A stretch of DNA of 64,000 bases from assembly GCF_900115205.1 (NCBI RefSeq), contig NZ_FOYQ01000001.1:396450-460449 (forward strand), written 5' to 3'. Under the pieces are notes generated by a model. It saw only the letters and a list, made by a program, of their open reading frames with translations. It was not told the origin of the DNA and did not search any database. Of the stretch, positions 43,128 to 51,835 are shown one piece after another. This DNA comes from Robiginitalea myxolifaciens. Lineage in GTDB: Bacteria > Bacteroidota > Bacteroidia > Flavobacteriales > Flavobacteriaceae. How positions within the stretch are numbered: the stretch's first letter is position 1; each line of letters opens with the position of its first letter. Position numbers and translations under genes: made by a program.

Positions 43128-43256
43128 ATGAAGAAGTCCCAGCTTCCCCAAAAAATATGCCCGGTTTGCCAGCGCCCGTTTACCTGGCGGAAAAAATGGG
43201 AACGGGACTGGGAGCAGGTTAAGTACTGCAGTGAACGGTGCCGAAGAAACAGCTAA
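43128..43256 (+). CDS. DUF2256 small zinc-finger-like protein
   Basis: 42 residues starting [18 protein letters not shown]. The layout CPVC ... W ... W ... YCSERC gives a Cys4 zinc-binding pattern, with the Trp-Arg-Lys-Lys-Trp centre typical of DUF2256. Such genes are very often next to cryptochrome/photolyase genes, as here: the DASH cryptochrome gene starts three bases after this stop. Function unknown; a helper in DNA or flavoprotein handling can only be guessed. Confidence 0.87.
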   Translation: MKKSQLPQKICPVCQRPFTWRKKWERDWEQVKYCSERCRRNS

Positions 43257-43259
43257 TTC

Positions 43260-44654
43260 ATGAATACTACCCTTTATTGGTTCCGGAATGATCTGAGAAC
43301 TACAGATAACGCCGGCTTTGCCAAAGCCTGTTCGGCAGAGCGAACCCTGGCGTATTATTGCTTTGAGTCCAAATATTTCGAAGCCGGGGAATACGGAATT
43401 CCCAAAACAGGGCCTTTCCGGGCGCAATTCCTCCTGGAATCCCTGAAGGATCTGGAAACAGAGCTCCGCCAGCTCAATATCCCTTTAATCATAAGCATGG
43501 GAACACCACAAAGTGTTCTCCCTGAACTCATAACAACATTTGGTGTTAATTCGATCTGCTTGCAGGAGGAATGGACCCGCGACGAAGTCAGTTCCCTGGA
43601 AGCGGTTCGTCAGGCGCTTCCCCCGGATTTTCCAATCCTGGAATTTTATGAGCAGTTCCTATATCACCCGGCCGATATCCCCTATGAGCATGTGGGGAAG
43701 ATCCCGGATGTCTTCACCGGTTTTCGCAAAAAGTGTGAATCCCGGGCCGAAGTCCGCGAATTGGTTAGCGCGCCCACTCCCAAAAAGCAATCCTGGAGCC
43801 CGCTGGAGCAGGAAGTCCTTGAGCAATACGGGATAGCATTTACTGCGACGGATGCCCTGTCCGGTCCCGGTAACTTAGCCCAACTGGAGGATCTCGGGCT
43901 GGAACAAGCCGAAAAGGATCCAAGGACAGCTTTTCCTTTTGTTGGAGGCGCGGGTTCCGGCCAGGAACGCATTCAGAATTATTTCTGGGAAACCAAACGC
44001 CTTAGTTATTACAAGCGAACCCGTAACGGCCTTCTCGGCACCGATTACAGTTCCAAATTTTCCCCATGGCTCGCCAACGGCTCCCTGTCGGCCCGTCAAA
44101 TCTTCTGGGCAGTACGTCGCTACGAAAAGGAAGTGACCAAAAACCAGGACACCTACTGGCTGGTCTTTGAACTAATCTGGCGGGACTTTTTCAAATACGT
44201 ATCTCAAAAACACGGGGCCTCAATTTTTGCCCTGGAAGGCATCCAAAAGAATAAAGGCACTGCAGCTTCCGCAGGGCAACAATGGCGCAAGGACTCCAAA
44301 GCCTTTGAGCAATGGACCGAAGGCCGGACCTCCAGTGATTTTGTCAATGCCAACATGATTGAGCTTCGGACTACCGGGTGGATGAGTAACCGCGGCCGTC
44401 AGAATGTAGCCAGTTTCTGGTCTTCTACCCTGAAGCAGGACTGGCGCCTGGGAGCTGCCTGGTTCGAATACCTCCTCCTGGATTACGACGTACACAGTAA
44501 TTGGGGGAATTGGATGTATAATTCCCGGGTAGGTAACGATCCCAGACAGCGCACCTTTAACCCAGCCTTGCAGGCAGACCGGTACGATTCGGATGGTAAA
44601 TTCCGCCGCACCTGGCTGCAAACCGGGCTATTCCAAACCCAGCTCGAATTATGA
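43260..44654 (+). CDS. DASH-type cryptochrome/photolyase
   Basis: 464 residues. The N-terminal alpha/beta antenna domain begins TLYWFRNDLRTTDN and a helical FAD domain follows, with SKFSPWLANGSLSARQI, ELIWRDFFKYV, GWMSNRGRQNVASF and DVHSNWGNWMYNSRVG, patterns of the CRY-DASH clade. These proteins repair cyclobutane dimers in single-stranded DNA using blue light and may also signal. The stop overlaps the next photolyase gene by four bases (ATGA), so the two are translated together. Confidence 0.93.
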   Translation: MNTTLYWFRNDLRTTDNAGFAKACSAERTLAYYCFESKYFEAGEYGIPKTGPFRAQFLLESLKDLETELRQLNIPLIISMGTPQSVLPELITTFGVNSICLQEEWTRDEVSSLEAVRQALPPDFPILEFYEQFLYHPADIPYEHVGKIPDVFTGFRKKCESRAEVRELVSAPTPKKQSWSPLEQEVLEQYGIAFTATDALSGPGNLAQLEDLGLEQAEKDPRTAFPFVGGAGSGQERIQNYFWETKRLSYYKRTRNGLLGTDYSSKFSPWLANGSLSARQIFWAVRRYEKEVTKNQDTYWLVFELIWRDFFKYVSQKHGASIFALEGIQKNKGTAASAGQQWRKDSKAFEQWTEGRTSSDFVNANMIELRTTGWMSNRGRQNVASFWSSTLKQDWRLGAAWFEYLLLDYDVHSNWGNWMYNSRVGNDPRQRTFNPALQADRYDSDGKFRRTWLQTGLFQTQLEL

Positions 44655-46183
44655 AAACCCTGCGGCTTATCCTGGGCGACCAACTCAATTACAAACACAG
44701 TTGGTACACAAAAACCGATGACCAGATTTGTTACCTGATGGCGGAGATGCGGCAGGAAACAGACTATGTTCGCCATCATATTCAAAAGGTCATTGCCTTC
44801 TTTGACGCCATGCGAAAGTTTGCGGACCACCTGAAATCCGAAGGGCACGAACTGCGCTATTTTCACATCGACGACTCGGACAACCCCCAGGAACTACCCG
44901 CCCTGATCCATCAGGTATTAGAGGAAACCGGAGCCGAAAAATTTGAGTACCAGCTACCCGATGAATATCGATTGGATCAGCAACTAAAGGAGTTCACTGA
45001 CGGACTGGATATCGAAGTGAGCGCGGTGGACACCGAACACTTTTATACCTCCCGGGAAGAATTAGCCGAATTTTTCAAGGGCAAGAAGCAAATCCTAATG
45101 GAATCCTTTTACCGGATGATGCGCGAAAAGCACGGCGTCCTTATGGATGGGGAACAACCCGCCGGAGGGCAGTGGAATTACGATAAGGAAAATCGCAAGA
45201 AATGGAAGGGAAGCCCTGAAATTCCCGAGGTTCCCATGCCGAACAAAGACCTGAGCGAGCTGGAGGGAGACCTTAAAGATGCCGGGGTCAAGACCATTGG
45301 AAAAGTTACGGCAAGTGAATTTCCCTGGCCAACCACACGGCAAGAAGGGCTAGACTTGCTGGAGTTCTTCTGTTCGTCCCTCCTACCTCATTTTGGAGAT
45401 TATCAGGATGCCCTGCATACGGATGAACCCTTTCTTTTCCATTCCCGACTCTCTTTTGCCCTGAATTCTAAACTCATCTCCCCTTCGGAGGTAGTAGACC
45501 GGGTAGAAGCTGTCTACCGCACCGACAAAGATCGTGTGGATATTTCCCAGGTCGAAGGCTTTATTCGCCAGATCCTCGGCTGGCGGGAATACATGCGAGG
45601 TATTTACTGGATGGAAATGCCGGAATATGCCGATAAGAATGAGTTAGACAATCACAACGCCTTGCCGGATTTCTTCTGGACCGGGGAAACCAAAATGAAT
45701 TGCCTGAAATCGGCCATTACGCAAAGTCTTGAACACGCCTATGCGCATCATATTCAACGGCTTATGATTACCGGCAACTTTGCCTTACTCGCTGGCGTCC
45801 ACCCGGATGAGGTAGACGCCTGGTATCTGGGGATTTATATCGATGCCTTGCAGTGGGTGGAAATCACCAACACGCGGGGGATGAGTCAGTACGCTGACGG
45901 TGGGTTACTGGCCACAAAGCCCTACGTGAGTAGTGCAAATTATATCAACAAGATGGGGAATTACTGTTCCTCCTGCAGCTACGACCACAAGGCCAAACTC
46001 GGGGAAAATGCCTGCCCATTCAATGCTTTGTACTGGAATTTCCTGGCCGAAAAGCAAGACAAACTCGGCAACAATCCCAGAATGGGCATGATGTACAGCT
46101 TGCTGAATCGCAAGGATAAAGAGGAATTAAAGAGCCTTCGCCAAAGGGCGGCAGCAATCCTGGAAAATCCCGATAATTTTTAG
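44651..46183 (+). CDS. Iron-sulfur bacterial cryptochrome / (6-4) photolyase (PhrB type)
   Basis: 510 residues. It starts KTLRLILGDQLNYKHSW, typical of the 'deoxyribodipyrimidine photolyase-related' family. Cys351, Cys439, Cys442 and Cys455 (NCLKS, CSSCSYD, ACPFN) have exactly the spacing known for the four [4Fe-4S] ligands of Agrobacterium PhrB (350, 438, 441, 454). FAD-region segments QILGWREYMRGIYW, HHIQRLMITGNFALL and NTRGMSQYADGG are present. Family members repair (6-4) photoproducts. Directly coupled to the DASH gene, it completes a two-enzyme light-repair cassette. Confidence 0.93.
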   Translation: MKTLRLILGDQLNYKHSWYTKTDDQICYLMAEMRQETDYVRHHIQKVIAFFDAMRKFADHLKSEGHELRYFHIDDSDNPQELPALIHQVLEETGAEKFEYQLPDEYRLDQQLKEFTDGLDIEVSAVDTEHFYTSREELAEFFKGKKQILMESFYRMMREKHGVLMDGEQPAGGQWNYDKENRKKWKGSPEIPEVPMPNKDLSELEGDLKDAGVKTIGKVTASEFPWPTTRQEGLDLLEFFCSSLLPHFGDYQDALHTDEPFLFHSRLSFALNSKLISPSEVVDRVEAVYRTDKDRVDISQVEGFIRQILGWREYMRGIYWMEMPEYADKNELDNHNALPDFFWTGETKMNCLKSAITQSLEHAYAHHIQRLMITGNFALLAGVHPDEVDAWYLGIYIDALQWVEITNTRGMSQYADGGLLATKPYVSSANYINKMGNYCSSCSYDHKAKLGENACPFNALYWNFLAEKQDKLGNNPRMGMMYSLLNRKDKEELKSLRQRAAAILENPDNF

Positions 46184-46215
46184 TTGGCTGTTATACCCGG
46201 TTAGCGTTGCGCTAT

Positions 46216-46767
46216 TCAGGGCTTGAGAATCCCGTCTACAATCCCGTATTCCACGGATTCTTCAGCATTCATCCAGTAGTCGCGATTGAAATCCTTCATG
46301 ATCTTCTCAAAGGATTGCCCACAGTTTTCGGCCAAAATCCGCGCACCAATTTCCTTGGTTTTGATAATCTCCCTAGCCTGGATTTCGATATTGGAAGCCT
46401 GGCCCTGGGCCCCGCCACTGGGTTGGTGGATCATTACCCGAGCGTGAGGCTGGATAAACCGGCGCCCCTTAGTCCCTACTGAAAGCAAAATGGACCCCAT
46501 GGAAGCCGCCAGACCACTGCATACAGTAGAAACCGGGCTTTTCAGGGAGGTAATAGTATCGTATATGGAAAACCCAGAGGTAACATATCCTCCCGGGCTG
46601 TTAATCACGAGTTGAATTTCCTCATTGCTGAGTAAATCGAGATACAAAAGCCTGTCTACCACATGTTTGGCAGAATGATCGTCGACCTGGCCCCATAAAA
46701 AGACCTTGCGTTCCTCTAATAAACGGCCATCTATCTGTTCTTGTATCTTTCCTTTTTTCGCGCTCAT
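46216..46767 (-). CDS. clpP: ATP-dependent Clp protease proteolytic subunit
   Basis: 183 residues. Catalytic Ser89 (GLAASMGS), His114 (VMIHQPSGG) and Asp163 (NRDYW) have the same spacing (25 and 49) as the E. coli triad, so it should be active. It lacks the N-terminal propeptide length of E. coli ClpP. No clpX or tig lies next to it, unlike the usual tig-clpP-clpX order, so it may be a second ClpP paralog of the genome; that cannot be decided from this window. A -7 box lies 23 bases upstream. Confidence 0.92.
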   Translation of the reverse strand: MSAKKGKIQEQIDGRLLEERKVFLWGQVDDHSAKHVVDRLLYLDLLSNEEIQLVINSPGGYVTSGFSIYDTITSLKSPVSTVCSGLAASMGSILLSVGTKGRRFIQPHARVMIHQPSGGAQGQASNIEIQAREIIKTKEIGARILAENCGQSFEKIMKDFNRDYWMNAEESVEYGIVDGILKP

Positions 46768-46789
46768 AAAACTGTTTTGTCTTAAGGCC

Positions 46790-46797
46790 CAAAAATA
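46790..46797 (-). promoter_or_regulatory. -7 promoter box for clpP
   Basis: Minus strand TATTTTTG, an exact TAnnTTTG, 23 bases before the clpP ATG and just after the end of the MscS gene. Confidence 0.5.
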
Positions 46798-46802
46798 AGA
46801 AA

Positions 46803-47636
46803 TTACACTTCAACGTCCACGCGATTCTCAACAACTTCCTTAATAGGCACAACCGTTTTGCCTTTGGAGGTTTTAATAACGAGAAATATACTGTCTACCG
46901 ATTCAACCGTACCCTCGATCCCTTTTTCCGGAATACTGATCTTGTCGCCGGCCACATAGGTTTTTCGGGTGTAAAAGGCACGCAGCAGATCGCCGAGGAT
47001 TTCCCGCGAACCCAAACCAAAACCAAGCGCGAGGGCCGCCAGCAAAGCACCAAAGATCAGGGTGATATTATTGGTGATAATTGTCGTATCTACCCCGGCC
47101 TGATTGAGGGCAGTGATCGATACCATGATCAGGATTACATAGAAGACAAGATTGCTGAAAATTTTGGATCCGCTGAATTCAAAAGTTTCAAAAAGCCCTT
47201 TGACGGTCTTTTTGAGGTAACTCGCAATATACAGACCAACCAGGATAAGGGCTATGGCACTGAACAAACGTGGCAGGTAGCGCAACAAATTGCCTATCTC
47301 CTCTGAGATGATGGTCCAGTTGAGGATATCGGCAACCACAATTAGCAAAACCAGATACAACAACCATTTTGCAAAGCCGAGGATAATCTTACTCAGGTCT
47401 ATCTTGAATTTGGAAGAGCCAAAAAGGTCCCCTTCATTAAGGCGATCGCTTAAGGCGGAGATTCGGGTTACACGCAGGATGCGGCGCAAAATCCAGAGTA
47501 CAATTCGAATGGTGAGCCAACCCAGGAGCAGGACTACCAAAGCCCCCGCTATCTGGGGCAAAGCAGCTGCGATTTCGGAACCCATGGCTTTCAGGGAATT
47601 CAGGGTCATCTCACCCCATTGATCTACATTTTCCAT
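46803..47636 (-). CDS. Small-conductance mechanosensitive channel (MscS family)
   Basis: 277 residues. Spans at about 28-50, 85-105, 120-140 and a pore helix region at about 155-215, with the Gly/Ala-rich TM3 GALLAALALGFGLGSREILGD typical of MscS, then the beta domain with VAGDKISIPEKGIEGTVESVDSIFLVIKTSKGKTVVPI. It relieves osmotic pressure in the inner membrane. The C-terminal vestibule domain of E. coli MscS is mostly missing, as in short homologs. Confidence 0.9.
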   Translation of the reverse strand: MENVDQWGEMTLNSLKAMGSEIAAALPQIAGALVVLLLGWLTIRIVLWILRRILRVTRISALSDRLNEGDLFGSSKFKIDLSKIILGFAKWLLYLVLLIVVADILNWTIISEEIGNLLRYLPRLFSAIALILVGLYIASYLKKTVKGLFETFEFSGSKIFSNLVFYVILIMVSITALNQAGVDTTIITNNITLIFGALLAALALGFGLGSREILGDLLRAFYTRKTYVAGDKISIPEKGIEGTVESVDSIFLVIKTSKGKTVVPIKEVVENRVDVEV

Positions 47637-47688
47637 TTGTTAGCTTGTTTGATGTTTGTATACTGTTGTTAACGGGATACCCTACAGA

Positions 47689-47907
47689 TCAGGGCTTTTG
47701 CTTCCCTCCTTTTTTTCCACCCTTGCGACGACGCTTCTCCTTCAGGGTTTTCTCGACGGCGGCAGGGAAATTATAGCTTACAAGTTCCCCCACATCCAAT
47801 AGCAATTTAGCCGCTGCAATATCGTTCATTACCCGCTGTTTCATGTGCGGAGGCACTTCCAGTAAGGAACGCTCCAGTTGTTTGAATGGATTCACCTTGC
47901 CTGCCAT
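47689..47907 (-). CDS. Conserved-looking small basic protein next to a sigma factor
   Basis: 72 residues, no family recognised. An N-terminal half with FKQLERSLLEVPPHMKQRVMNDIAAAKLLLDVGELV is predicted helical; the end is a run of Lys, Arg and Gly (KEKRRRKGGKKGGKQKP). There is no membrane span. One base separates it from the upstream ECF sigma gene, so they are co-expressed. The position suits a sigma-binding regulator, but there is no direct sign of it. Confidence 0.7.
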   Translation of the reverse strand: MAGKVNPFKQLERSLLEVPPHMKQRVMNDIAAAKLLLDVGELVSYNFPAAVEKTLKEKRRRKGGKKGGKQKP

Positions 47908-47908
47908 C

Positions 47909-48487
47909 TTAGGTAATTTTTCGATATTCGTCCATAACCTTCGCCCGCGCTCTTTTCAGGCGCATCTTAATTGCGCTTTCCCCCAGTTCCATGCTTTCCT
48001 GCAGCTCTTTTATCGAGAGGCCGTCCTGGTACTTCAAAAGCAAAAGCGCCCGGTCAGCGGCGTCTATTTGCTGAAGGGCGATAGCCAATTTCTCGGCTTG
48101 CATCTGCATGAATTCCTGTTCATCTATCTCCTCGAGGAGCTCCTCTTCTTCAATTTCTGTATCCCGAACCGCCTTATCACTCATTTTCCGCTGCTTATCG
48201 CGGTTGACATAGTTGACGCAGAAATTATACGTCAGCGAATACACCCAGGTCGAAAACCGGGAAGCTCCTTTAAAAGTCGGCAACTTCAAAAAGAGATGCA
48301 GGAATACGTCCTGCGTAAGATCTTCGGCCTCAGCTTCGCTACGTGCAAAACCACGACATTTGTTGTAAACCCGCTGCGCATACCGGTCATAGATTTGACC
48401 GAATAGTTCGGCATTTCTATTGCGAACTATGGCCGCAACGAGTTCTTCGTCGGTTAACAGATTTTCGGGAGAACCTTTGAGTTCCAA
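47909..48487 (-). CDS. ECF-type RNA polymerase sigma factor
   Basis: 192 residues from a TTG start. Region 2 has AEDLTQDVFLHLFLKLPTF and FSTWVYSLTYNFCVNYV; an acidic linker EIEEEELLEEIDEQEF (about 114-129); region 4 has ALLLLKYQDGLSIKELQESMELGESAIKMRLKRAR. No membrane anti-sigma gene is near; the small basic protein one base downstream takes that place. A -7 box lies about 60 bases upstream. Confidence 0.9.
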   Translation of the reverse strand: MELKGSPENLLTDEELVAAIVRNRNAELFGQIYDRYAQRVYNKCRGFARSEAEAEDLTQDVFLHLFLKLPTFKGASRFSTWVYSLTYNFCVNYVNRDKQRKMSDKAVRDTEIEEEELLEEIDEQEFMQMQAEKLAIALQQIDAADRALLLLKYQDGLSIKELQESMELGESAIKMRLKRARAKVMDEYRKIT

Positions 48488-48547
48488 AATCGAGTCAGGT
48501 TGTTAAGCTACTCCTTTAGGACACCAAAATCTTATTTGGGTCACATA

Positions 48548-48555
48548 CAAATTTA
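48548..48555 (-). promoter_or_regulatory. -7 promoter box for the third ECF sigma gene
   Basis: Minus strand TAAATTTG, an exact TAnnTTTG, about 60 bases before the TTG start. Confidence 0.45.
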
Positions 48556-48585
48556 GTCGGATTTAATTTTCAGGTGGAAAGGCCG

Positions 48586-48593
48586 TATTTTTG
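48586..48593 (+). promoter_or_regulatory. -7 promoter box for a lipoprotein gene
   Basis: TATTTTTG, an exact TAnnTTTG, 14 bases before the ATG at 48608; divergent from the sigma-gene box 31 bases away. Confidence 0.5.
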
Positions 48594-48607
48594 GGAAAAA
48601 CCAACGC

Positions 48608-49306
48608 ATGAAATTTCTTCCGTATTCCCTGCTTCTCGTACTGTTATTATTTTCCTGTAAAGAACAAGCCGAAAAGTCCGAAACTCCTGAATCGGCTACC
48701 GAAACCGCAGAAGTGGAAACAGCTGATTTTCTGCAGCAGGTGGCTCAGCAGCATGGCTATGCTTCCTGGGCAACGGTGCAGGAGCTGCATTTTACCTTTA
48801 ATGTAGACCGTGGAGACAATCACTACGAGCGGTCCTGGATCTGGAAACCGAAAACCAACGAGGTAACCGGAATCAGCGCCGGCGATACCACGACCTACCT
48901 GCGCAGTGCCGTTGATTCCACCCTGATGGACCTAGACGCAGGTTTTATCAACGACAAGTACTGGCTACTCGCGCCCTATCAATTGGTTTGGGATCGGGAA
49001 AACTTTGAACATAGTACAACCTCCGGCGTCGCTGCGCCAATTTCCGGAGCGCCTTCCGAAAAACTCACGATTGTCTATGGTAGCGAAGGAGGATATACCC
49101 CCGGAGATGCCTACGACTTTTATCTGGATGCCGACAAGGTTATTCGCGAATGGGCCTTCCGCAAAGGGAATCAGGAAGAACCGAACATGATCACTACCTG
49201 GGAAGGTTACCAGGAAATGGAGGGATTAAAAATAGCTACGGACCACAACAATGCAGAAGGAGGCTTCCGGCTCCATTTCAGCAACGTTCAGGTTATTACA
49301 GAATAG
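48608..49306 (+). CDS. Envelope lipoprotein of unknown function
   Basis: 232 residues. A lipoprotein signal ends LLLFSC (Cys17), followed by a Glu/Ser/Thr-rich linker (20-40) and one domain beginning ADFLQQVAQQHGYASWATVQELHFTF and rich in Trp and Tyr beta strands, ending with WEGYQEMEGLKIATDH. It may belong to a flavobacterial family of conserved lipoproteins (DUF6503-like), but I cannot confirm this. Divergent from an ECF sigma gene with adjoining promoters; convergent with an MFS gene one base away. Confidence 0.75.
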   Translation: MKFLPYSLLLVLLLFSCKEQAEKSETPESATETAEVETADFLQQVAQQHGYASWATVQELHFTFNVDRGDNHYERSWIWKPKTNEVTGISAGDTTTYLRSAVDSTLMDLDAGFINDKYWLLAPYQLVWDRENFEHSTTSGVAAPISGAPSEKLTIVYGSEGGYTPGDAYDFYLDADKVIREWAFRKGNQEEPNMITTWEGYQEMEGLKIATDHNNAEGGFRLHFSNVQVITE

Positions 49307-49307
49307 G

Positions 49308-50459
49308 TTATTCTTTCATCCTCCTGCCCAGGAGAAATGTCGCCACCAATACCAGGGTGGCCAGGCTCAGCAGCACCCCAAAACTGAAGGTAAGCCCAAA
49401 GCTTTCCGCCAGATACCCCAATACAGGCGGTGCAGCGAGGAATCCACTATATCCGGTACCTGCAATAAACGCAACTCCCTGAGCGGATTCCACCCCTTTT
49501 ACATTTCCTCCTATGCGGAATAATTCGGGGATAATCACGGAAAATCCGAGTCCGATGAGTCCAAAACCGACTACAGCTGCCCAAACCATCCCCGTTAAAA
49601 CAGCAATGTACCCGATAATTGCTATCAGGCTCCCCAGGGCTACAATTTTGATGGATCCCAGACGCGCACTAATTCCATCTCCCAGAAAACGTCCGAGGGT
49701 CATAAAAATGGAAAACATTAAAAAACCGGCTCCCCAAAGCCACTGTTCGGCATCCAGGACTTCCTGAAGGTAGAGTCCACTCCAATCCACAATGGCCCCT
49801 TCTCCCCCCATAACCACGAAAGATATAATCCCGAGAAGCAAGAGGGGCTTAAAGAGATCAAAACTGAAAGGTTCTTTCTCCACCGGGGCGGCGATGATGT
49901 GTACGTATTCCTTGCGCAGGAAGAGGTTGATCAAAAAAACAAGCACCACTACAACAGCCATATGCAAGGGAGGAGCTCCCAGGACGGGGATTAAAAAACT
50001 TCCGAGTCCTGCCAGAACGCCGCCGAGGCTGAAAAATCCGTGAGCGGCCGACATAAAATTTTGTTTGTCCGACTTTTCGATTTCGGTAACCAGGGTGTTC
50101 ATGCTGATATCGAGGAATCCATTAGACAACCCAAAGAGGTAGAGTCCGATCATTAACCCGATATAATTGGGTGCCAGCAGGGGTAATAAGGCCGTGATGC
50201 TACAGGCCAGAACCCCGTACCAGGTAGCCTTTCCCACCCCAACGCGATTGATTATCCGTGCCGCTATCGGAAAAACAGTAAATACACCAAGCGCCAGAAA
50301 AAAAATGGCCAGACCCAGGCTGGCCTTGTCTATCTCCAGGTTGGCTTTAACACTGGGAATATAAATGGCCCAGGTGCCGAACCAAAGATTCAGGCTGGTG
50401 AAGACCCAGGCCGGAGCAAAATACCTGCGTCTCGATAGAATGAGTGCCAGGGACTTCAT
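49308..50459 (-). CDS. Major facilitator superfamily transporter
   Basis: 383 residues with about 12 hydrophobic spans; a first half with NLWFGTWAIYIPSVK and the loop RIINRVGVGKATWYG, and a second half with a matching TLGRFLGDGISARLGSIK. It resembles FucP/YbjJ-like carriers. Its start overlaps the end of kynU by four bases, suggesting transport of kynurenine-pathway compounds or of an unrelated solute; substrate unknown. Confidence 0.88.
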   Translation of the reverse strand: MKSLALILSRRRYFAPAWVFTSLNLWFGTWAIYIPSVKANLEIDKASLGLAIFFLALGVFTVFPIAARIINRVGVGKATWYGVLACSITALLPLLAPNYIGLMIGLYLFGLSNGFLDISMNTLVTEIEKSDKQNFMSAAHGFFSLGGVLAGLGSFLIPVLGAPPLHMAVVVVLVFLINLFLRKEYVHIIAAPVEKEPFSFDLFKPLLLLGIISFVVMGGEGAIVDWSGLYLQEVLDAEQWLWGAGFLMFSIFMTLGRFLGDGISARLGSIKIVALGSLIAIIGYIAVLTGMVWAAVVGFGLIGLGFSVIIPELFRIGGNVKGVESAQGVAFIAGTGYSGFLAAPPVLGYLAESFGLTFSFGVLLSLATLVLVATFLLGRRMKE

Positions 50460-51733
50460 GCGAGGCTTTCTATTGCCGCTTTAAGAAGTTTACCAAAACG
50501 ATACATGTCGAGGTAGGAACAGTAGAAAGGGGCTGGTGCCAGGCGAATGACATTGGGTTCCCGCCAATCGGGGATAATACCTTGTTCCATAAGTGCATCG
50601 AAGAGTGGCCTGCCCTGCCCATGGAGGTACACCGATAATTGGCACCCCCTTGCCTCAGGGGTAATGATTTCAAAATTGCTATTCGTCTCGCGTGCCACTT
50701 CTCCCAGTACAAACTCGAGATAGGCTGTTAGGGAATCGCGCTTGGCGATCAATGCCGGCATCCCCACTTCTTCAAAGAGGGCCAGGCTAGCCACCAAGGG
50801 AGCCAGGCTAAGCACAGGGGGATTACTCAACTGCCAGGCCTCGGCAGTAGGCATGGGGTCAAAATCAGGGGTCATTTGAAACCGGGTTTCCCGTTTGGTT
50901 CCCCACCATCCTTCAAAACGGGGAATCGTGGGATCATTGAGATGTCGTTGGTTAATGAATACCCCCGAGGCATTCCCAGGCCCGCTATTGATGTATTTAT
51001 AAGTGCACCAGGCGGCAAAATCCACATCCCAGTCGTGGAGTTCAAGGGCTACATTTCCCGCAGCATGGGCAAGATCCCAACCAATCATTACCCTGGCCTT
51101 ACGCGCCGCAGCGGTTATCGCCTTCATGTCCAGCACCTGACCGTTATAATAGTTTACTCCGCCCAGCAGGACCAAAGCCAGTTCTTCTTTGTGCGTTTCA
51201 ATAGCACGGATAAAATCCTCAGTATGCCAGGCATTTTCACCCGGGCGCTTGGCCACCTCGACCAGTCCTTCATCCGGGGAGTAGCCGCGCGTCCGCAACT
51301 GGCTTTTGAGCATGTACTGGTCGGAAGGAAAGGCCTTTTCTTCGCAGAGTATTTTGTATCGCTTTCCCTCAGGACGGTAGAAACTGACCATGAGCAGGTG
51401 CAGATTAACCGTGAGGGTATTCATGACGGTAACCTCATCGGGCAAGGCCCCAACGATTTTAGCCATGGGCGCAGTTAGCGCCTCGTGGTAGGTCCACCAG
51501 GGACGTTCTGCCTTAAAATGCCCTTCTACTGCCAATGATTTCCAGTCGTCCATGATATCCTGGACATATCGGTTGGCCTCCCGGGGTTGCAACCCCAGGG
51601 AATTACCCGTAAAATAAATCACTTCCTGACCCTTGTGGGTGGGAAAATGAAACTGGGAACGATATTGAGCCAGGGGATCACTAGCGTCCAGGCTGCGGGC
51701 AAAGGCTTCGGTAAACTGAAAATCTCCGGACAT
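50456..51733 (-). CDS. kynU: Kynureninase
   Basis: PLP enzyme splitting (3-hydroxy)kynurenine into (3-hydroxy)anthranilate and alanine. 425 residues, normal length. N-terminal YFTGNSLGLQPR, then GWDLAHAAGN and the PLP-Lys in FAAWCTYKYINSGPG, and GWWG. It is co-transcribed with the MFS gene. Together with kmo 7.5 kb away it covers the middle of the tryptophan-to-NAD route; tryptophan dioxygenase, formamidase and 3-hydroxyanthranilate dioxygenase are not in the window. Confidence 0.96.
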   Translation of the reverse strand: MSGDFQFTEAFARSLDASDPLAQYRSQFHFPTHKGQEVIYFTGNSLGLQPREANRYVQDIMDDWKSLAVEGHFKAERPWWTYHEALTAPMAKIVGALPDEVTVMNTLTVNLHLLMVSFYRPEGKRYKILCEEKAFPSDQYMLKSQLRTRGYSPDEGLVEVAKRPGENAWHTEDFIRAIETHKEELALVLLGGVNYYNGQVLDMKAITAAARKARVMIGWDLAHAAGNVALELHDWDVDFAAWCTYKYINSGPGNASGVFINQRHLNDPTIPRFEGWWGTKRETRFQMTPDFDPMPTAEAWQLSNPPVLSLAPLVASLALFEEVGMPALIAKRDSLTAYLEFVLGEVARETNSNFEIITPEARGCQLSVYLHGQGRPLFDALMEQGIIPDWREPNVIRLAPAPFYCSYLDMYRFGKLLKAAIESLA

Positions 51734-51756
51734 AGGATCTGAGTTTTTGCGCAGCC

Positions 51757-51764
51757 CAAAAATA
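51757..51764 (-). promoter_or_regulatory. -7 promoter box for kynU-MFS
   Basis: Minus strand TATTTTTG, an exact TAnnTTTG, about 24 bases before the kynU ATG. Confidence 0.5.
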
Positions 51765-51782
51765 CAACGGAATCACGAGAAT

Positions 51783-51829
51783 GGAATTTGGTTCCCGGAA
51801 TATGGAATTTGGGATTTGGGATTTCTGAT
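51783..51829. repeat. GGAATTTGGGATTTGGG-type low-complexity repeat
   Basis: Several near-copies of GGAATTTGG / GGGATTTGG between kynU and the GNAT gene. A shorter copy lies on the other side of the GNAT gene at about 52331-52350, in the same orientation. Similar strings are seen between genes of other flavobacteria. Confidence 0.5.
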
Positions 51830-51835
51830 TTGAGA

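Noticed and set aside
46202..46214. TAGCG/CGCTA hairpin between photolyase and clpP
   Set aside because: Five pairs with a three-base loop and no T-tract; could be chance.
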